NCBI GenBank assembly: GCA_016185345.1
Contig: JACPNS010000015.1
Coordinates: forward strand, 1 to 64,000
Source of the DNA: Solirubrobacterales bacterium
GTDB taxonomy: Bacteria > Actinomycetota > Thermoleophilia > Solirubrobacterales > JACPNS01
Reading direction: 5' to 3'
DNA: 64,000 nucleotides
A program made the translations under genes and the position numbers. Within the stretch, counting starts at the first letter, position 1; each line of letters starts with the position of its first letter. This document shows, piece after piece, positions 15,989-25,226 of this stretch. The notes below the pieces were generated by a model. That model did no database searches. It had not been told where the DNA came from and saw only the letters and a program-made list of their open reading frames with translations.

Positions 15989-17577
15989 GCTTCACGCTGG
16001 TGCTCGGGGGCACGCGTTCGGGCAAAAGCGCCCACGCCGAACGGCTTGCTGCCGACTCCCGGCGCCCAGTGGTCTACATCGGCACAGCGGCGTCCGGCGA
16101 CGCGGCGATGGATCAACGGATAGCCCTGCATCGCGAGCGGCGGCCCGCGGATTGGCAGACATTGGAGGTAGCGGAGTCGCTCGCAGACACGCTCGGCGCC
16201 TGCCCGTCTGACGCCTGCGTCCTGCTCGATGGGATCGGACCGTGGATCGCCTCGGCGCTGCATGACTCTGGTGCTTTTGTCGAGTCGCGTGGCGAGGCAA
16301 TCGCCTCAGTCACGCTCGAGGTCGAGCGTGAAATAACGCGCCTGATCGAATGCATTCCGTCACTCGGCGAACTTCTCGTTGTCGCCGAGCAGGCCGGCGA
16401 GGGGACGATGCCGGCCGATCCGGCATCGCGGGCTTGGGTGGACCTGCTCGGCTCCGCGACGCAGCGTCTGGCTGCCGTTGCAGACCGCGCGGAACTCATC
16501 GTTGCTGGCCGCGCTCTCGTCCTTCGCAGTCCGCAGCCCTCAAGCCATGACCACGAATTGGCCGCGCTCAGGAGCCACGGCGACAAGCTCGTGCGAGCGG
16601 GCGATATCGACCACGCGGTGAACATCCTCGATGGTGATCGCCCGGCCTGGCTGAGCGAAGCGCTTGAGTCGGCTCTGACGCATGACAGCCGCAAATACCC
16701 CGACGAGGCCGCCGCAATTCGCTCGCTCTCAGAACTGCACGGCCGTAGCGAAGAAGAAGTTGTGCCGACCAACGGAGCTGCCGAGGCATTGTGGCTGCTG
16801 CCTGCCGCGTTGCGACCGCGGTTGGCGGCATTGGTGCATCCCGGCTTCACCGAAGCGGAAGCCGCGATTCGTGCTCACGGCGTCGACTTCGTGCGTGTGC
16901 TGCGGGATCCAGCGCGCGCCTTTGCCCTTGATCCGACGGCGGTTCCCGAAGCCGCTGATCTGGTAATCCTTGGGAATCCCGTCTCGCCGACCGGCACGCT
17001 CGATCCGGCGAGCGCCGTGCTCGCTTTGCGCAGGCCGGGTCGTACGATCGTCGTCGATGAAGCCTTCATGGATCTCGTGCCCGGTGAGCCGGCAAGCCTT
17101 GTTCAGGAGCGTTTGGATGATCTGATTGTCGTCCGAAGTCTCACCAAATCGCTTGCCGTGCCTGGTCTTCGTGCCGGATACGCGATGGCGGCCGCGCCGC
17201 TTGCGAATCGGCTACGCGCAGTGCGTCCGCCATGGTCAGCGAACGTACTGGCCCTCGCCGCCCTCGCCGCCGCGGCTCGGCGTCCCGAGAGCTTTTCGGC
17301 GGCGGCAGAGCAGGCCAACTCACAGCGGAGCGATCTCGCGACGCGCCTTGCTCGGGTCGATGGGCTGAAGAGCTGGCCAAGCACGACGAACTTTTGCCTC
17401 ATTGAGGTTGGCAACGGACCCGCGGTCGCAGCCGCGCTGCGCGAACGTTCGATCGCAGTACGCCCGGCGCACTCGTTCCCGGGCCTGCATTCGGGGCACT
17501 TGCGCTTGACCGCCAGAGACCCGCAGCTCAACGCACGTCTGGTGGACGCGCTCGAACGGGCGATCGCAAGTGACTGA
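15985..17577 (+). CDS. cobU-cobD: Fusion of adenosylcobinamide kinase/GTP guanylyltransferase (CobU) and threonine-phosphate decarboxylase (CobD)
   Basis: 530 aa. Residues 1-185 are CobU/CobP: P-loop GGTRSGKS (8-15), YIGTAASGD, the guanylated His in ALHRERRP and LLDGIGPW; it phosphorylates adenosylcobinamide and then attaches GMP. Residues about 190-530 are a fold-type I PLP enzyme of the histidinol-phosphate aminotransferase/CobD type: PTNGAAEAL, LGNPVSPTG, VDEAFMDL and the Schiff-base Lys388 in SLTKSLAVPGLRAGY. The decarboxylase makes aminopropanol phosphate for CbiB. Fusing a kinase acting after CbiB to the enzyme feeding CbiB puts both sides of that step on one chain. Confidence 0.92.
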   Translation: MSFTLVLGGTRSGKSAHAERLAADSRRPVVYIGTAASGDAAMDQRIALHRERRPADWQTLEVAESLADTLGACPSDACVLLDGIGPWIASALHDSGAFVESRGEAIASVTLEVEREITRLIECIPSLGELLVVAEQAGEGTMPADPASRAWVDLLGSATQRLAAVADRAELIVAGRALVLRSPQPSSHDHELAALRSHGDKLVRAGDIDHAVNILDGDRPAWLSEALESALTHDSRKYPDEAAAIRSLSELHGRSEEEVVPTNGAAEALWLLPAALRPRLAALVHPGFTEAEAAIRAHGVDFVRVLRDPARAFALDPTAVPEAADLVILGNPVSPTGTLDPASAVLALRRPGRTIVVDEAFMDLVPGEPASLVQERLDDLIVVRSLTKSLAVPGLRAGYAMAAAPLANRLRAVRPPWSANVLALAALAAAARRPESFSAAAEQANSQRSDLATRLARVDGLKSWPSTTNFCLIEVGNGPAVAAALRERSIAVRPAHSFPGLHSGHLRLTARDPQLNARLVDALERAIASD

Positions 17578-18784
17578 TCGACCGCTGGTGATCGCAGGGA
17601 TCGGTGCCGACGGCTGGCAGGGTCTTGGGCGGGATGCCCGCGAAGCAATCCTGGCTGCCGACCAGGTGATCGGATCTCGGCGCCAACTCGCCCTGCTCCC
17701 GGAGTTGGACGCAGAACTGCGGCCGTGGCCTTCTCCGATCGGTCCGCTTGTAGACGAACTCGCAGCGGGTTCCGAGGCGTCGATCTGTGTGCTTGCAAGC
17801 GGCGACCCGATGTTGCACGGAATCGGCGCGACCCTCTCGCGGCGCATGGCTCCAGAGGCACTTTTGGTCTACCCGCACCAGTCGGCATTCGCGCTGGCCT
17901 GTGCGGCTCTGCGCTGGCCTGCAGCCGAGGTCGAACTGGTGAGCGCCGTTGCCGCGCCGCCGGAAATCGTCTCGTCGCTACTGCAACCTGACCGAAGGAT
18001 CGTCGCGTACGTGAGCGGCGCGGCTGGCGCGGCGGGCGTGGCGCGGGTACTGACCGAACACGGCTATGGCCAAAGTCGATTTGTCGTGCAGCAGAGACTC
18101 GGATCCGATGAAGAAGAGATCGTTGATTCGACCGCCGACCAGTGGGGGGCGCGAGAAGCCGACCCCCTGCATCTTGTGGCGATCGAGTGTCGTGCGTCGG
18201 CGGACACGGCTTTGCGCCAACGATCGCCTGGTCTACCCGACGACGCGTTCGCAAATGATGGCCAGCTGACCAAGCAACTCGTGCGAGCGACGACGCTCGC
18301 CGCGCTCGCGCCCACGCCGCAATCGTTGCTGTGGGACATCGGTGCAGGAAGCGGCTCGATCGCGATCGAATGGATGCGTGCGGAGCCGACCAGCAGCGCC
18401 ATAGCGATCGAGTCGCGCAAAGCTCGCGCTGAGCGAATCGAATCGAACGCCCTTCAGCTCGGAACCCCCGGACTGAAGGTGCTGTGCGCCAAAGCGCCGG
18501 AGGCGCTGGTCGAGCTCGAGGCGCCGCAGGCAATCTTCATCGGCGGCGGCGTGACCGAGATTGGCATGGTCGAAGCCTGCTGGAGCGCATTGCCACCGGG
18601 GGGCCGCATAGTCGCCAACGTCGTGACACTCGAAGGCGAGCGCGTGATCGCAAGCGCGCTGCAGCAATACGGCGGTCGTATGGCGCGCATCGAGATCAGC
18701 CATGCGAAGCCGATCGGCGGCTTCACCGGTTGGCGTGCGCAAATGCCCGTTGTTCAATGGGCCGCGCAGAAGGACCGGAAGTGA
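17570..18784 (+). CDS. cobL: Precorrin-6Y C5,15-methyltransferase (decarboxylating), CbiE-CbiT fusion
   Basis: 404 aa. Residues 1-200 are CbiE (class III tetrapyrrole methylase: GIGADGWQGL, QVIGSRRQL, SGDPMLHGIG); residues about 210-404 are CbiT (Rossmann SAM methyltransferase: LWDIGAGSGSIAIEWMR, FIGGGV). Together they methylate C5 and C15 and decarboxylate the ring C acetate of precorrin-6B. GTG 17570 overlaps the previous stop by 8 nt. Confidence 0.95.
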   Translation: MTDRPLVIAGIGADGWQGLGRDAREAILAADQVIGSRRQLALLPELDAELRPWPSPIGPLVDELAAGSEASICVLASGDPMLHGIGATLSRRMAPEALLVYPHQSAFALACAALRWPAAEVELVSAVAAPPEIVSSLLQPDRRIVAYVSGAAGAAGVARVLTEHGYGQSRFVVQQRLGSDEEEIVDSTADQWGAREADPLHLVAIECRASADTALRQRSPGLPDDAFANDGQLTKQLVRATTLAALAPTPQSLLWDIGAGSGSIAIEWMRAEPTSSAIAIESRKARAERIESNALQLGTPGLKVLCAKAPEALVELEAPQAIFIGGGVTEIGMVEACWSALPPGGRIVANVVTLEGERVIASALQQYGGRMARIEISHAKPIGGFTGWRAQMPVVQWAAQKDRK

Positions 18785-19533
18785 CGGTTCACTTCATCGG
18801 TGCCGGACCGGGCGCAGCCGATCTGCTCACGCTTCGGGGGCAGCGCCTGATCGCGGAGGCACCGGTGTGCGTGTACGCAGGCGCTCTGGTTCCGCAGGAG
18901 ATAATCGAGCATGCCCCAGCTGGTGCGCGACTTGTCGACACGCAGAATCTAGATCTCGATCAGATCGTCAGCGAACTGCAATCCGCCTACGAGCGGGGCG
19001 AGGATGTTGCGCGCCTGCAATCGGGTGACCTCTCGATCTACAGCGCGCTCGCCGAGCAGACGAGGCGACTCGACGCACTCGAAATCCCTTGGGACATGAC
19101 GCCAGGAGTCCCGGCGTTTGCATCTGTCGCTGCGACTCTGAGTCGGGAGTTCACAGTACCCGGAGTCGCGCAGACGGTGATTTTGACGAGGTACGGGCGC
19201 CGAGCTTCGCCGATGCCAAAGGGGGAGGCGCTGGCCTCGCTCGCAGCGCACGGCACGACGATGGTCATCCATCTTGGTGCAAACGCGATCGAAGAGATTG
19301 TCGAAGCGCTGACGCCCGCGTACGGACCACACTGTCCGGCCGCGGTCGTGGCGAACGCGAGCAGATCCGAGGAAGTCGTATTGAGGGCAGGCCTCGAAAC
19401 GATCGCCACAAAAGTGCGCGCAGCGGGCGTGCGGCGCGCCGCCACGATCGTTGTCGGGCCCGCCCTCGCGGACTCCGCGTTCCAGGACAGCCACCTCTAT
19501 TCGCACTCGCGCGATCGCAGGCAAAGCAATTGA
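18781..19533 (+). CDS. cobM: Precorrin-4 C11-methyltransferase
   Basis: 250 aa class III tetrapyrrole methylase. VHFIGAGPGAADLLTLRG is the SAM-binding N-terminus, CVYAGALVPQE and RLQSGDLSIYSALAEQ are CobM-specific, and TPGVPAFASVAA and TRYGRRASPMP follow. GTG 18781 overlaps the cobL stop (GTGA). A longer frame opens upstream inside cobL, but residues before GTG 18781 are a cobL shadow. It is the last gene of the unbroken plus-strand run; 5 nt later the inverted cobF ends. Confidence 0.95.
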   Translation: MTVHFIGAGPGAADLLTLRGQRLIAEAPVCVYAGALVPQEIIEHAPAGARLVDTQNLDLDQIVSELQSAYERGEDVARLQSGDLSIYSALAEQTRRLDALEIPWDMTPGVPAFASVAATLSREFTVPGVAQTVILTRYGRRASPMPKGEALASLAAHGTTMVIHLGANAIEEIVEALTPAYGPHCPAAVVANASRSEEVVLRAGLETIATKVRAAGVRRAATIVVGPALADSAFQDSHLYSHSRDRRQSN

Positions 19534-19538
19534 GCGCG

Positions 19539-20303
19539 CTAGCTGACACTCGCCCTGCGCAGCAGGTAGGTATCCATCACCCAGCCCTTTTTGGCGCGAG
19601 CAGCCGCGCGGACTGCTTGGATCTGCTCAGAGACCTCGTTGAGCTGACCGGCGATCAGAATCTCATCGGCCGTGCCCAAGTACGCCCCCCAAAAGATCTC
19701 GATGCCATCACCGGACAGGTGGCGGAAGGAGCAGTCAGCATCAAGCATCACGACGACGTCTTCGACGGAGTTGGGAAATCCGTCGGCGAGACGCCTGCCC
19801 GTCGTGATCATCACCGGCCCGCCGACGCGGTTGAGTGGAATTCGATGCCGAGCCGTCAGCGCGTGAACGCTACTGATGCCAGCGATCACCTCGTACTCGA
19901 AGGCGACAACGCCCGCTTCGAGGATCTGGTCGAACACCGCGAGCGTGCTGTCATAGAGCGACGGATCGCCCCAGACCAAAAATCCGCCGACGTCCTCTTC
20001 GCCGAGTTCTTCGACAATCGAAGATTCCCATTGGCGAGCCCGCCGTTCACGCCAGTCGTCGACCGCGACGGCATACTGCTGCGCGGTGCGATCACGCTCG
20101 GGATCCTGAAGCTCGACGACGCGGTACTGATGATCATCGATGTAACGCGCAAATATGTCTTTTCGGAGCTGCACGAGTTCGTCGGTGCCGCCGCTTTTGG
20201 CGATGACGAAAAACACATCAACTGCGTTGAGTGCTTCAACTGCCTGAACGGTGACGTGTTCGGGATCGCCCGCCCCAATGCCGATTGCGTAGAGCTTCCT
20301 CAC
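19539..20303 (-). CDS. cobF: Precorrin-6A synthase (deacetylating)
   Basis: 254 aa class III methylase that methylates C1 of precorrin-5 and removes the extruded acetyl group; CobF marks the aerobic pathway. Signatures are LYAIGIGAGDPEHVTVQA, FFVIAKSGGTDEL, LVWGDPSLYDSTL and VIAGISSVHALTARH. It starts at GTG 20303 and is the only gene reversed within the plus-strand cob block: it converges on cobM (5-nt gap) and diverges from cobK with a 23-nt gap, so its promoter must lie within or beyond cobK. Confidence 0.95.
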   Translation of the reverse strand: MRKLYAIGIGAGDPEHVTVQAVEALNAVDVFFVIAKSGGTDELVQLRKDIFARYIDDHQYRVVELQDPERDRTAQQYAVAVDDWRERRARQWESSIVEELGEEDVGGFLVWGDPSLYDSTLAVFDQILEAGVVAFEYEVIAGISSVHALTARHRIPLNRVGGPVMITTGRRLADGFPNSVEDVVVMLDADCSFRHLSGDGIEIFWGAYLGTADEILIAGQLNEVSEQIQAVRAAARAKKGWVMDTYLLRRASVS

Positions 20304-20326
20304 TCTGTCTCACGGGTGGCGGCGGC

Positions 20327-21064
20327 GTGATTTTGATCCTCGGTGGCACCGCTGAGGCGCGCGAGCTCGCCAACCATCTGGTCGCGAGCAGGGTGCCGGT
20401 CACATCGTCGCTCGCCGGGCGCGTGGCCCGCCCGCGCCTTCCGCAAGGTGCCGTCAGGGTTGGCGGCTTCGGGGGCCCCGTGGCGTTTGCCGTGTGGCTC
20501 CGCGAGAATGCGATCGCTGCAGTGGTCGACGCGACGCACCCCTTCGCAGAGCGCATTTCTGCGTCCGCCGCGCAAGCCTGCAGCCGGGCCGGCGTCGCTC
20601 TGTTGCGCCTTCAGCGCCCAGGGTGGACGGAACGCCCTGGTGACAATTGGACTTGGGTGAGCGATTTGAGCGCTGCTGCGTCGCTGATCCCGGCGCTGGG
20701 CGATCGCGTCCTGCTGACGACCGGCCGTCAGGGGCTGCCAGCGTTTCGCGATGTCGACGGCGCTTGGTTTCTGATCCGCTGCGTCGATCCGCCCGATACG
20801 CCTTTGCGATTGCAGCACCGGCTGCTCCTCAGCCGCGGCCCTTACGAGCTCGAAGGCGAGCTTGGTTTGATCGACGAGCACCGCATAAATCTCGTCGTCA
20901 CGAAAGACAGCGGCGGGGCGCTGACCGAGGCGAAGCTTGACGCGGCCCGTGAACGCGGCTTGCCGGTGATCGTCGTGCGCAGGCCGCAGAATCTCGTCGC
21001 CAGGAACGTGGAAACCGTCGCCGACGCCATTCTCTGGTTGCGAGACCGCTCTCACTCCGGGTAG
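20327..21064 (+). CDS. cobK: Precorrin-6A reductase
   Basis: 245 aa from GTG 20327, which puts ILILGGTAEARELA at the N-terminus as in CobK/CbiJ; the open frame's TTG/other start at 20285 would add a glycine-rich tail with no family match. It reduces precorrin-6A to 6B with NADPH. VVDATHPFAERIS and LLTTGRQGLPAF are family hallmarks, and VVTKDSGG lies near the end. The 3' end overlaps the end of the convergent cobIJ gene by 13 nt. With no room for its own promoter outside cobF, it probably depends on read-through from cobM across cobF. Confidence 0.92.
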   Translation: MILILGGTAEARELANHLVASRVPVTSSLAGRVARPRLPQGAVRVGGFGGPVAFAVWLRENAIAAVVDATHPFAERISASAAQACSRAGVALLRLQRPGWTERPGDNWTWVSDLSAAASLIPALGDRVLLTTGRQGLPAFRDVDGAWFLIRCVDPPDTPLRLQHRLLLSRGPYELEGELGLIDEHRINLVVTKDSGGALTEAKLDAARERGLPVIVVRRPQNLVARNVETVADAILWLRDRSHSG

Positions 21065-22560
21065 CTCCGTGGCGTGTAGACGCTCGTCGCGCCGTTGCCG
21101 GTACGTAGCGTCCGAGTTGTCGAGGACCCGACGATCAGCAAGGTGCGCATGTCAACTTCGTCAAGCTCCAACTCAGCGAGCGTTGTCACGCTGAGCGACT
21201 CCTCATCGCTACCGACGGCGCGGGCAACTACGACGGGCGTTGTGTCGGCGCGGTGCTTTCGAAGCGTGTTGATGCCGCGAGCCAACTGCTCGCGGCGAGT
21301 CTTCGAGGCTGGGTTGTAGATCGCGACCACAAAATCGCCTTCGCCGGCCGCGTTCAGTCGACGCTCGATGATCGACCACGGTTTGAGCTGATCAGATAGA
21401 GAGATGACGCAAAAGTCATGACCGAGCGGGGCGCCGACGCGCGCCGCGGCTGCCTGCATGGCTGACAGGCCCGGAATGATCCGCAACTCGACATCGGGCG
21501 CCGAACCGTTCTGCGCCTCCACGGCTTCGAGCACCGCGGTTGCCATCGCGAAAATCCCGGGATCGCCGGAAGAAACGACCGCGACGCGCGACCCTGCAGC
21601 GGCGAGCTCAAGTGCATGGCGCGCGCGTTCGGCCTCGACTCGATTGTCGCTCTCGTGTCGTCTCTGTCCGAGTCGTGGTGGCACGCGTGCCAAGTACGGC
21701 CCGTAGCCGACCAGGTCGTCGGCGCGGGCAAGCTCAGCGTGCGCTTCCGGGGTCAACCACTCGGCCCCAGCCGGTCCGAGCCCCACGACGCTGACCGAGC
21801 CAGCGCATTTGTCGGCCGGTGAATCGGGGCGGGTGCTCTGCGCGGGAACGAGAACGAGCGACATATAGGGGACGTCGCCTTCCACGTCGTTGAGTGGCGC
21901 GATTCGCTCGCGGTCCGAGCTCGCTCGCTCGACGTAGAGACTTTGCCGAGCAACTCCGGCGGCAGTCGCCGCCGATCTGACGCGTTCAAATGTGCGGCCA
22001 AGCTTCATGACAACGGACGCGTCGGATGCCTGCATTCTCGCTGCCAGCTGATCGACCGGCAAGGTTCCGGGCAAGATGGTGAGGATGTCATCGCGTTTGG
22101 CGAGCGGTTGCCCGGCCGTTGCGGACGCCGCGCTGAACGAAGTGACGCCGGGCACAACTTCTGTCTTGTAGCGAGCAGAAAGTCGCTCATGCAAGTACAT
22201 GTAAGAGCCGTAGAAGAACGGATCTCCCGCGCAGAGCACGCAGACGTCGCGCCCGTCATCCAGATGAATTGCGATCTCGGCGGCTGCGGCGTCATAGAAG
22301 TCACGAATCGCGCCCTCGTAGCCGAGCGGATGATCGGTTGTCTCGGTCGTGATCGGGTAGATCATCGGGAGCTCGATTTGATCGCCGCGCAAGAACTCGG
22401 CTGCGATCGTGCGGGCGACGCTGCTGCCGTGTCTCGCGCTGGGGAATGCGACGACGTCGGAGCACGTGATCAATCGCCGCGCCTTCAACGTGATCAGCTC
22501 GGGATCGCCGGGTCCTACGCCGACCCCGAACAGCCGCCCCGTGGCTGAAGAATTGATCAC
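21052..22560 (-). CDS. cobIJ: CobI-CobJ fusion: precorrin-2 C20- and precorrin-3B C17-methyltransferase
   Basis: 502 aa from GTG 22560, preceded by AAGGAG and one base after the cobH stop. Residues 1-245 are CobI (FGVGVGPGDPELITLKA, LCAGDPFFYGSYMYLHER, VVPGVTSFSA); residues about 260-502 are CobJ (SVVGLGPAGAEWLTPEA, VVSSGDPGIFAMA, IIPGLSAMQAAAARVGAP, VAIYNPASKTR). CobI methylates C20 and CobJ performs the C17 methylation with ring contraction. CobI-CobJ fusions are common in Actinobacteria. An open frame extends 62 codons upstream but that part shadows cobH. Confidence 0.95.
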   Translation of the reverse strand: MINSSATGRLFGVGVGPGDPELITLKARRLITCSDVVAFPSARHGSSVARTIAAEFLRGDQIELPMIYPITTETTDHPLGYEGAIRDFYDAAAAEIAIHLDDGRDVCVLCAGDPFFYGSYMYLHERLSARYKTEVVPGVTSFSAASATAGQPLAKRDDILTILPGTLPVDQLAARMQASDASVVMKLGRTFERVRSAATAAGVARQSLYVERASSDRERIAPLNDVEGDVPYMSLVLVPAQSTRPDSPADKCAGSVSVVGLGPAGAEWLTPEAHAELARADDLVGYGPYLARVPPRLGQRRHESDNRVEAERARHALELAAAGSRVAVVSSGDPGIFAMATAVLEAVEAQNGSAPDVELRIIPGLSAMQAAAARVGAPLGHDFCVISLSDQLKPWSIIERRLNAAGEGDFVVAIYNPASKTRREQLARGINTLRKHRADTTPVVVARAVGSDEESLSVTTLAELELDEVDMRTLLIVGSSTTRTLRTGNGATSVYTPRSYPE

Positions 22561-22561
22561 C

Positions 22562-23188
22562 CTACTCCTTCCGAATGCCCAACGCGTTGACAGCCGCGAC
22601 CGCCATTGCGCTGCCGCCCCGGCGTCCGTGGACGACCAGAAACTCTGGCGCCAAGGCATGCTCGACGAGGGCGACCTTCGATTCGCTTGCGCCGACAAAT
22701 CCAACGGGGACGCCAATGATCGCGGCAGGAAGATCCGCTCCTTCATCGATCATTTCGAGCAACCGAAAAAGCGCCGTCGGCGCATTTCCGATCACCGCAA
22801 CCGAGCCCTTCAAAGAACTCCTCCAAAGCTCCAGTGCGGCGGCAGTGCGGGTGGTGTTCATCGCTTTCGCCAGCGCCGGAACCTTGGGGTCGGGGAGCGT
22901 GCAAATTACTTCGTTCTCGGCCGGAAGCCGTGAGCGTGTGATGCCGGCCGCGACCATCGATGTGTCGCAAAGAATCGGCGCGCCAGCCTGAAGCGCGACC
23001 TCAGCAGCAATTCCGAATCCGGGCGAAACCGCGACATCGCGGGGGAGGTCGACCATCCCGCAGGCATGAATCATCCGCACGACGGCGCGCGCAGCAATCG
23101 AGTCAAGACCTGAAAGGTCCGATTCCGCGCGGATCATTCTGAATGACCGCTCGTAGATCGCCGTGCCATCGCGTAGATAGTCGATCAT
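22562..23188 (-). CDS. cobH: Precorrin-8X methylmutase
   Basis: 208 aa. Moves the C11 methyl to C12 to give hydrogenobyrinic acid. The catalytic His is in RMIHACGMVDL; CDTSMVAAGITRSRL, IGNAPTALFRLLEMI and IIGVPVGFVGASESK are family signatures. ATG 23188 overlaps the cobG stop and its own stop is 1 nt from the cobIJ start, so the three genes form one translationally coupled run. Confidence 0.96.
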   Translation of the reverse strand: MIDYLRDGTAIYERSFRMIRAESDLSGLDSIAARAVVRMIHACGMVDLPRDVAVSPGFGIAAEVALQAGAPILCDTSMVAAGITRSRLPAENEVICTLPDPKVPALAKAMNTTRTAAALELWRSSLKGSVAVIGNAPTALFRLLEMIDEGADLPAAIIGVPVGFVGASESKVALVEHALAPEFLVVHGRRGGSAMAVAAVNALGIRKE

Positions 23189-24426
23189 GGGCAGGAACTT
23201 TCCGCGTCGAGCAGTTCAACTGCTGAGTCGACATCTTCGAGCAAGAGATTCACCTGCCGAGTGCGTACGCGCAGGCCCAATTTCTCGGCCGCGACGGCCA
23301 TTTCTGCGCCCTTTGGCTCTCCGCAGCGCCGCTCACATGCCGACCAATGCTCGGTAGCGGGCCGCCGCACACGACGATTCGCTGCGCCCGCACGCCGGGC
23401 CGCAGCCGCGCGGACGTCGATCAACGCGTTTGCGCAGGCACCCCTGCCCGCGCAGGCCGAGAGGCCTTCCCAGCCCGAGCACGGCGCAACCGCGAGGCCA
23501 AGCGCAGATAACTCCTGCTGAAGCGGCTCGACTCGGTCGGCGGGGACGTCGACGATTGAGAGCGTGCGAGCGGGCGAGAGCCGGAGTTCACGCCCTTCGG
23601 CTCGCAGTAGCTTGCTCAGCCGTTCGAGAACGGATGCGTTCATGCGTCCAAGCGGAGGCATCGCGGTAACGGCGAAGTTGCCATCACGCTGCTCGAGCGA
23701 ACCGCAGTCCAGTCCTCGCGCCGTGCGTGAACTCGATCGACGAACTGTGGTGCAGAGCCGCTCTGCGACCTGCTCAGGACCGGACTCGATTTCGTTCAAG
23801 CGCCAAGCGCGCAGATTTAGTCCGACCTGAAGTTCAAGAAACGCACGCGCCGCTTGGATCGCGAGCGCGACACTCGCGTTGGCACTGGCCACGAGCTCCG
23901 TCGGACAACCGCCAAGTTCGAGGCGTAGCGCCAGGCCCGCAGCGCCGTGCGCCTCGGCGATTAGCGCTACGTCAGGGTTCTGGCCGCCGGCCAGGCTCGA
24001 GCCGTCGTCAATCGCAAACAAAAAACGGCCAGACAGCTGCGAAAGTTCTGTGTCGTTCTGCAATTCACGGTCGAGCATGTCAACGAGGGCATCGGTCTGC
24101 GTAAGCGACGTCGGGTGGCGGCCGGCGAGCGGGCTCGCAAGAATGTTGCGTGCATGTTCGTGGGTTGGTGAAATGGCGAATCCGCCGTCCCCAAGGAGCT
24201 GCGCGAGCGAGCGGCCCGCTCCGCCTGACAGTCCGCGGATCTGCATGTTGGCGCGCCCCGTCAGCTCAGCGATGCCGTTCCCGCGCTCAGACGCCGCCGC
24301 CAGCGCGCCAATCTGAGCGGCGTCGAGCCGTCCCCCTGGGACCCGGATCCGGGCAAGATGGCCGTCCTCGGCCGCGTGTAGGCCAAGGACGTCCGGGCAT
24401 CGGTCCTCGTTGGTCCTGCCACTCAT
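23185..24426 (-). CDS. cobG: Precorrin-3B synthase (aerobic, O2-dependent)
   Basis: 413 aa, nitrite/sulfite-reductase-like protein. It hydroxylates C20 and forms the gamma-lactone of precorrin-3B using O2 and a 4Fe-4S cluster. A ferredoxin-like half domain (about 20-90, with GNGIAELTGRANMQIRGL) is followed by the siroheme-type domain; the cluster cysteines appear as CAGRGAC and CERRC near residues 310-365. Its presence with CobF fixes the pathway as aerobic. It follows cbtA by 21 nt, placing cobalt uptake and early corrin steps in the same unit. Confidence 0.92.
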   Translation of the reverse strand: MSGRTNEDRCPDVLGLHAAEDGHLARIRVPGGRLDAAQIGALAAASERGNGIAELTGRANMQIRGLSGGAGRSLAQLLGDGGFAISPTHEHARNILASPLAGRHPTSLTQTDALVDMLDRELQNDTELSQLSGRFLFAIDDGSSLAGGQNPDVALIAEAHGAAGLALRLELGGCPTELVASANASVALAIQAARAFLELQVGLNLRAWRLNEIESGPEQVAERLCTTVRRSSSRTARGLDCGSLEQRDGNFAVTAMPPLGRMNASVLERLSKLLRAEGRELRLSPARTLSIVDVPADRVEPLQQELSALGLAVAPCSGWEGLSACAGRGACANALIDVRAAAARRAGAANRRVRRPATEHWSACERRCGEPKGAEMAVAAEKLGLRVRTRQVNLLLEDVDSAVELLDAESSCP

Positions 24427-24447
24427 CGATTCTGGCTTGGCGATGTC

Positions 24448-25215
24448 TTACTCCAGGACTGCCGCGGCGGCTGGTTGGCGGTTGCTGTCCCTCCGGGGGA
24501 ACATTGATTCGCCGCGCATTACGCGATCGGCAGTGACCGCAAATACGAGCCCGATCGTTGCCCAGAGCACGGCCTGAATTCCGACGGTCGCCTGCCTGAA
24601 CTGCCAGAGCGTGGTCGCGGGGAACTCGGCGGAAACCTCGTCAATGCGCGGCATGCCGCGGCCAATAGCGAGCATCGCCAAGACGTAAATCGCGCCGGCA
24701 AACACGGTCGCCGCCCCGGGAGACGTTCGCGACTTCAGCTGTCCGCGAATCCAGACCGCGCCCGCTGCGGACGCAATCGAGAGCGCGATCATCGCGACGT
24801 AAAGCAAAGTTCGCTCGCCGATCGTTTCGGGGTCGCCAACCGACGGCGGCCCGGACGAGTACTTGGCGAAGGGAACGAGAAACACAACGAAGAACGCAGC
24901 GAGCGCTAGCCATATTGCGGTCTTCGCCGGGCTTGCCGCTTCGACGCGCCCGTAAATGAGGCTGAAGACAAGCGCAAATAGTCCACCTACTGAGAGACCA
25001 AACACGGCGATCGCGGCGAACAACCCCAACGTACTTTGGACATATCGTGGCACGAGGTCCGCTTCGCGAATCTCGCCCGCCGCTTCCGCCCTAGCGTCTT
25101 CCAATGCGATCGCCTGGTTCAGCGGCGACTCGCCGACGATCCAGGCGAAACCTGTTGCAACGGTGCCAGCGACGACTCCGGCCAACAGGCCGCAGATAAG
25201 CAACTTCCTAATCAT
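24448..25215 (-). CDS. cbtA: CbtA, predicted cobalt transporter subunit
   Basis: 255 aa with about six hydrophobic segments, starting LLICGLLAGVVAGTVATGF and including ESPLNQAIALE after the first helix, the usual CbtA arrangement. CbtA with CbtB is a comparative-genomics-predicted cobalt importer usually found behind cobalamin riboswitches, as here. It sits 11 nt after cbtB and 21 nt before cobG. Transport itself is inferred from family context; direct biochemical proof for the family is limited. Confidence 0.88.
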   Translation of the reverse strand: MIRKLLICGLLAGVVAGTVATGFAWIVGESPLNQAIALEDARAEAAGEIREADLVPRYVQSTLGLFAAIAVFGLSVGGLFALVFSLIYGRVEAASPAKTAIWLALAAFFVVFLVPFAKYSSGPPSVGDPETIGERTLLYVAMIALSIASAAGAVWIRGQLKSRTSPGAATVFAGAIYVLAMLAIGRGMPRIDEVSAEFPATTLWQFRQATVGIQAVLWATIGLVFAVTADRVMRGESMFPRRDSNRQPAAAAVLE

Positions 25216-25226
25216 GCTTCAGCCTC

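Noticed and set aside
17103-18533. 476-codon minus-strand open frame
   Set aside because: Antisense to the CobU-CobD fusion and cobL, extremely Arg/Ser/Pro-rich; a GC-rich shadow frame.
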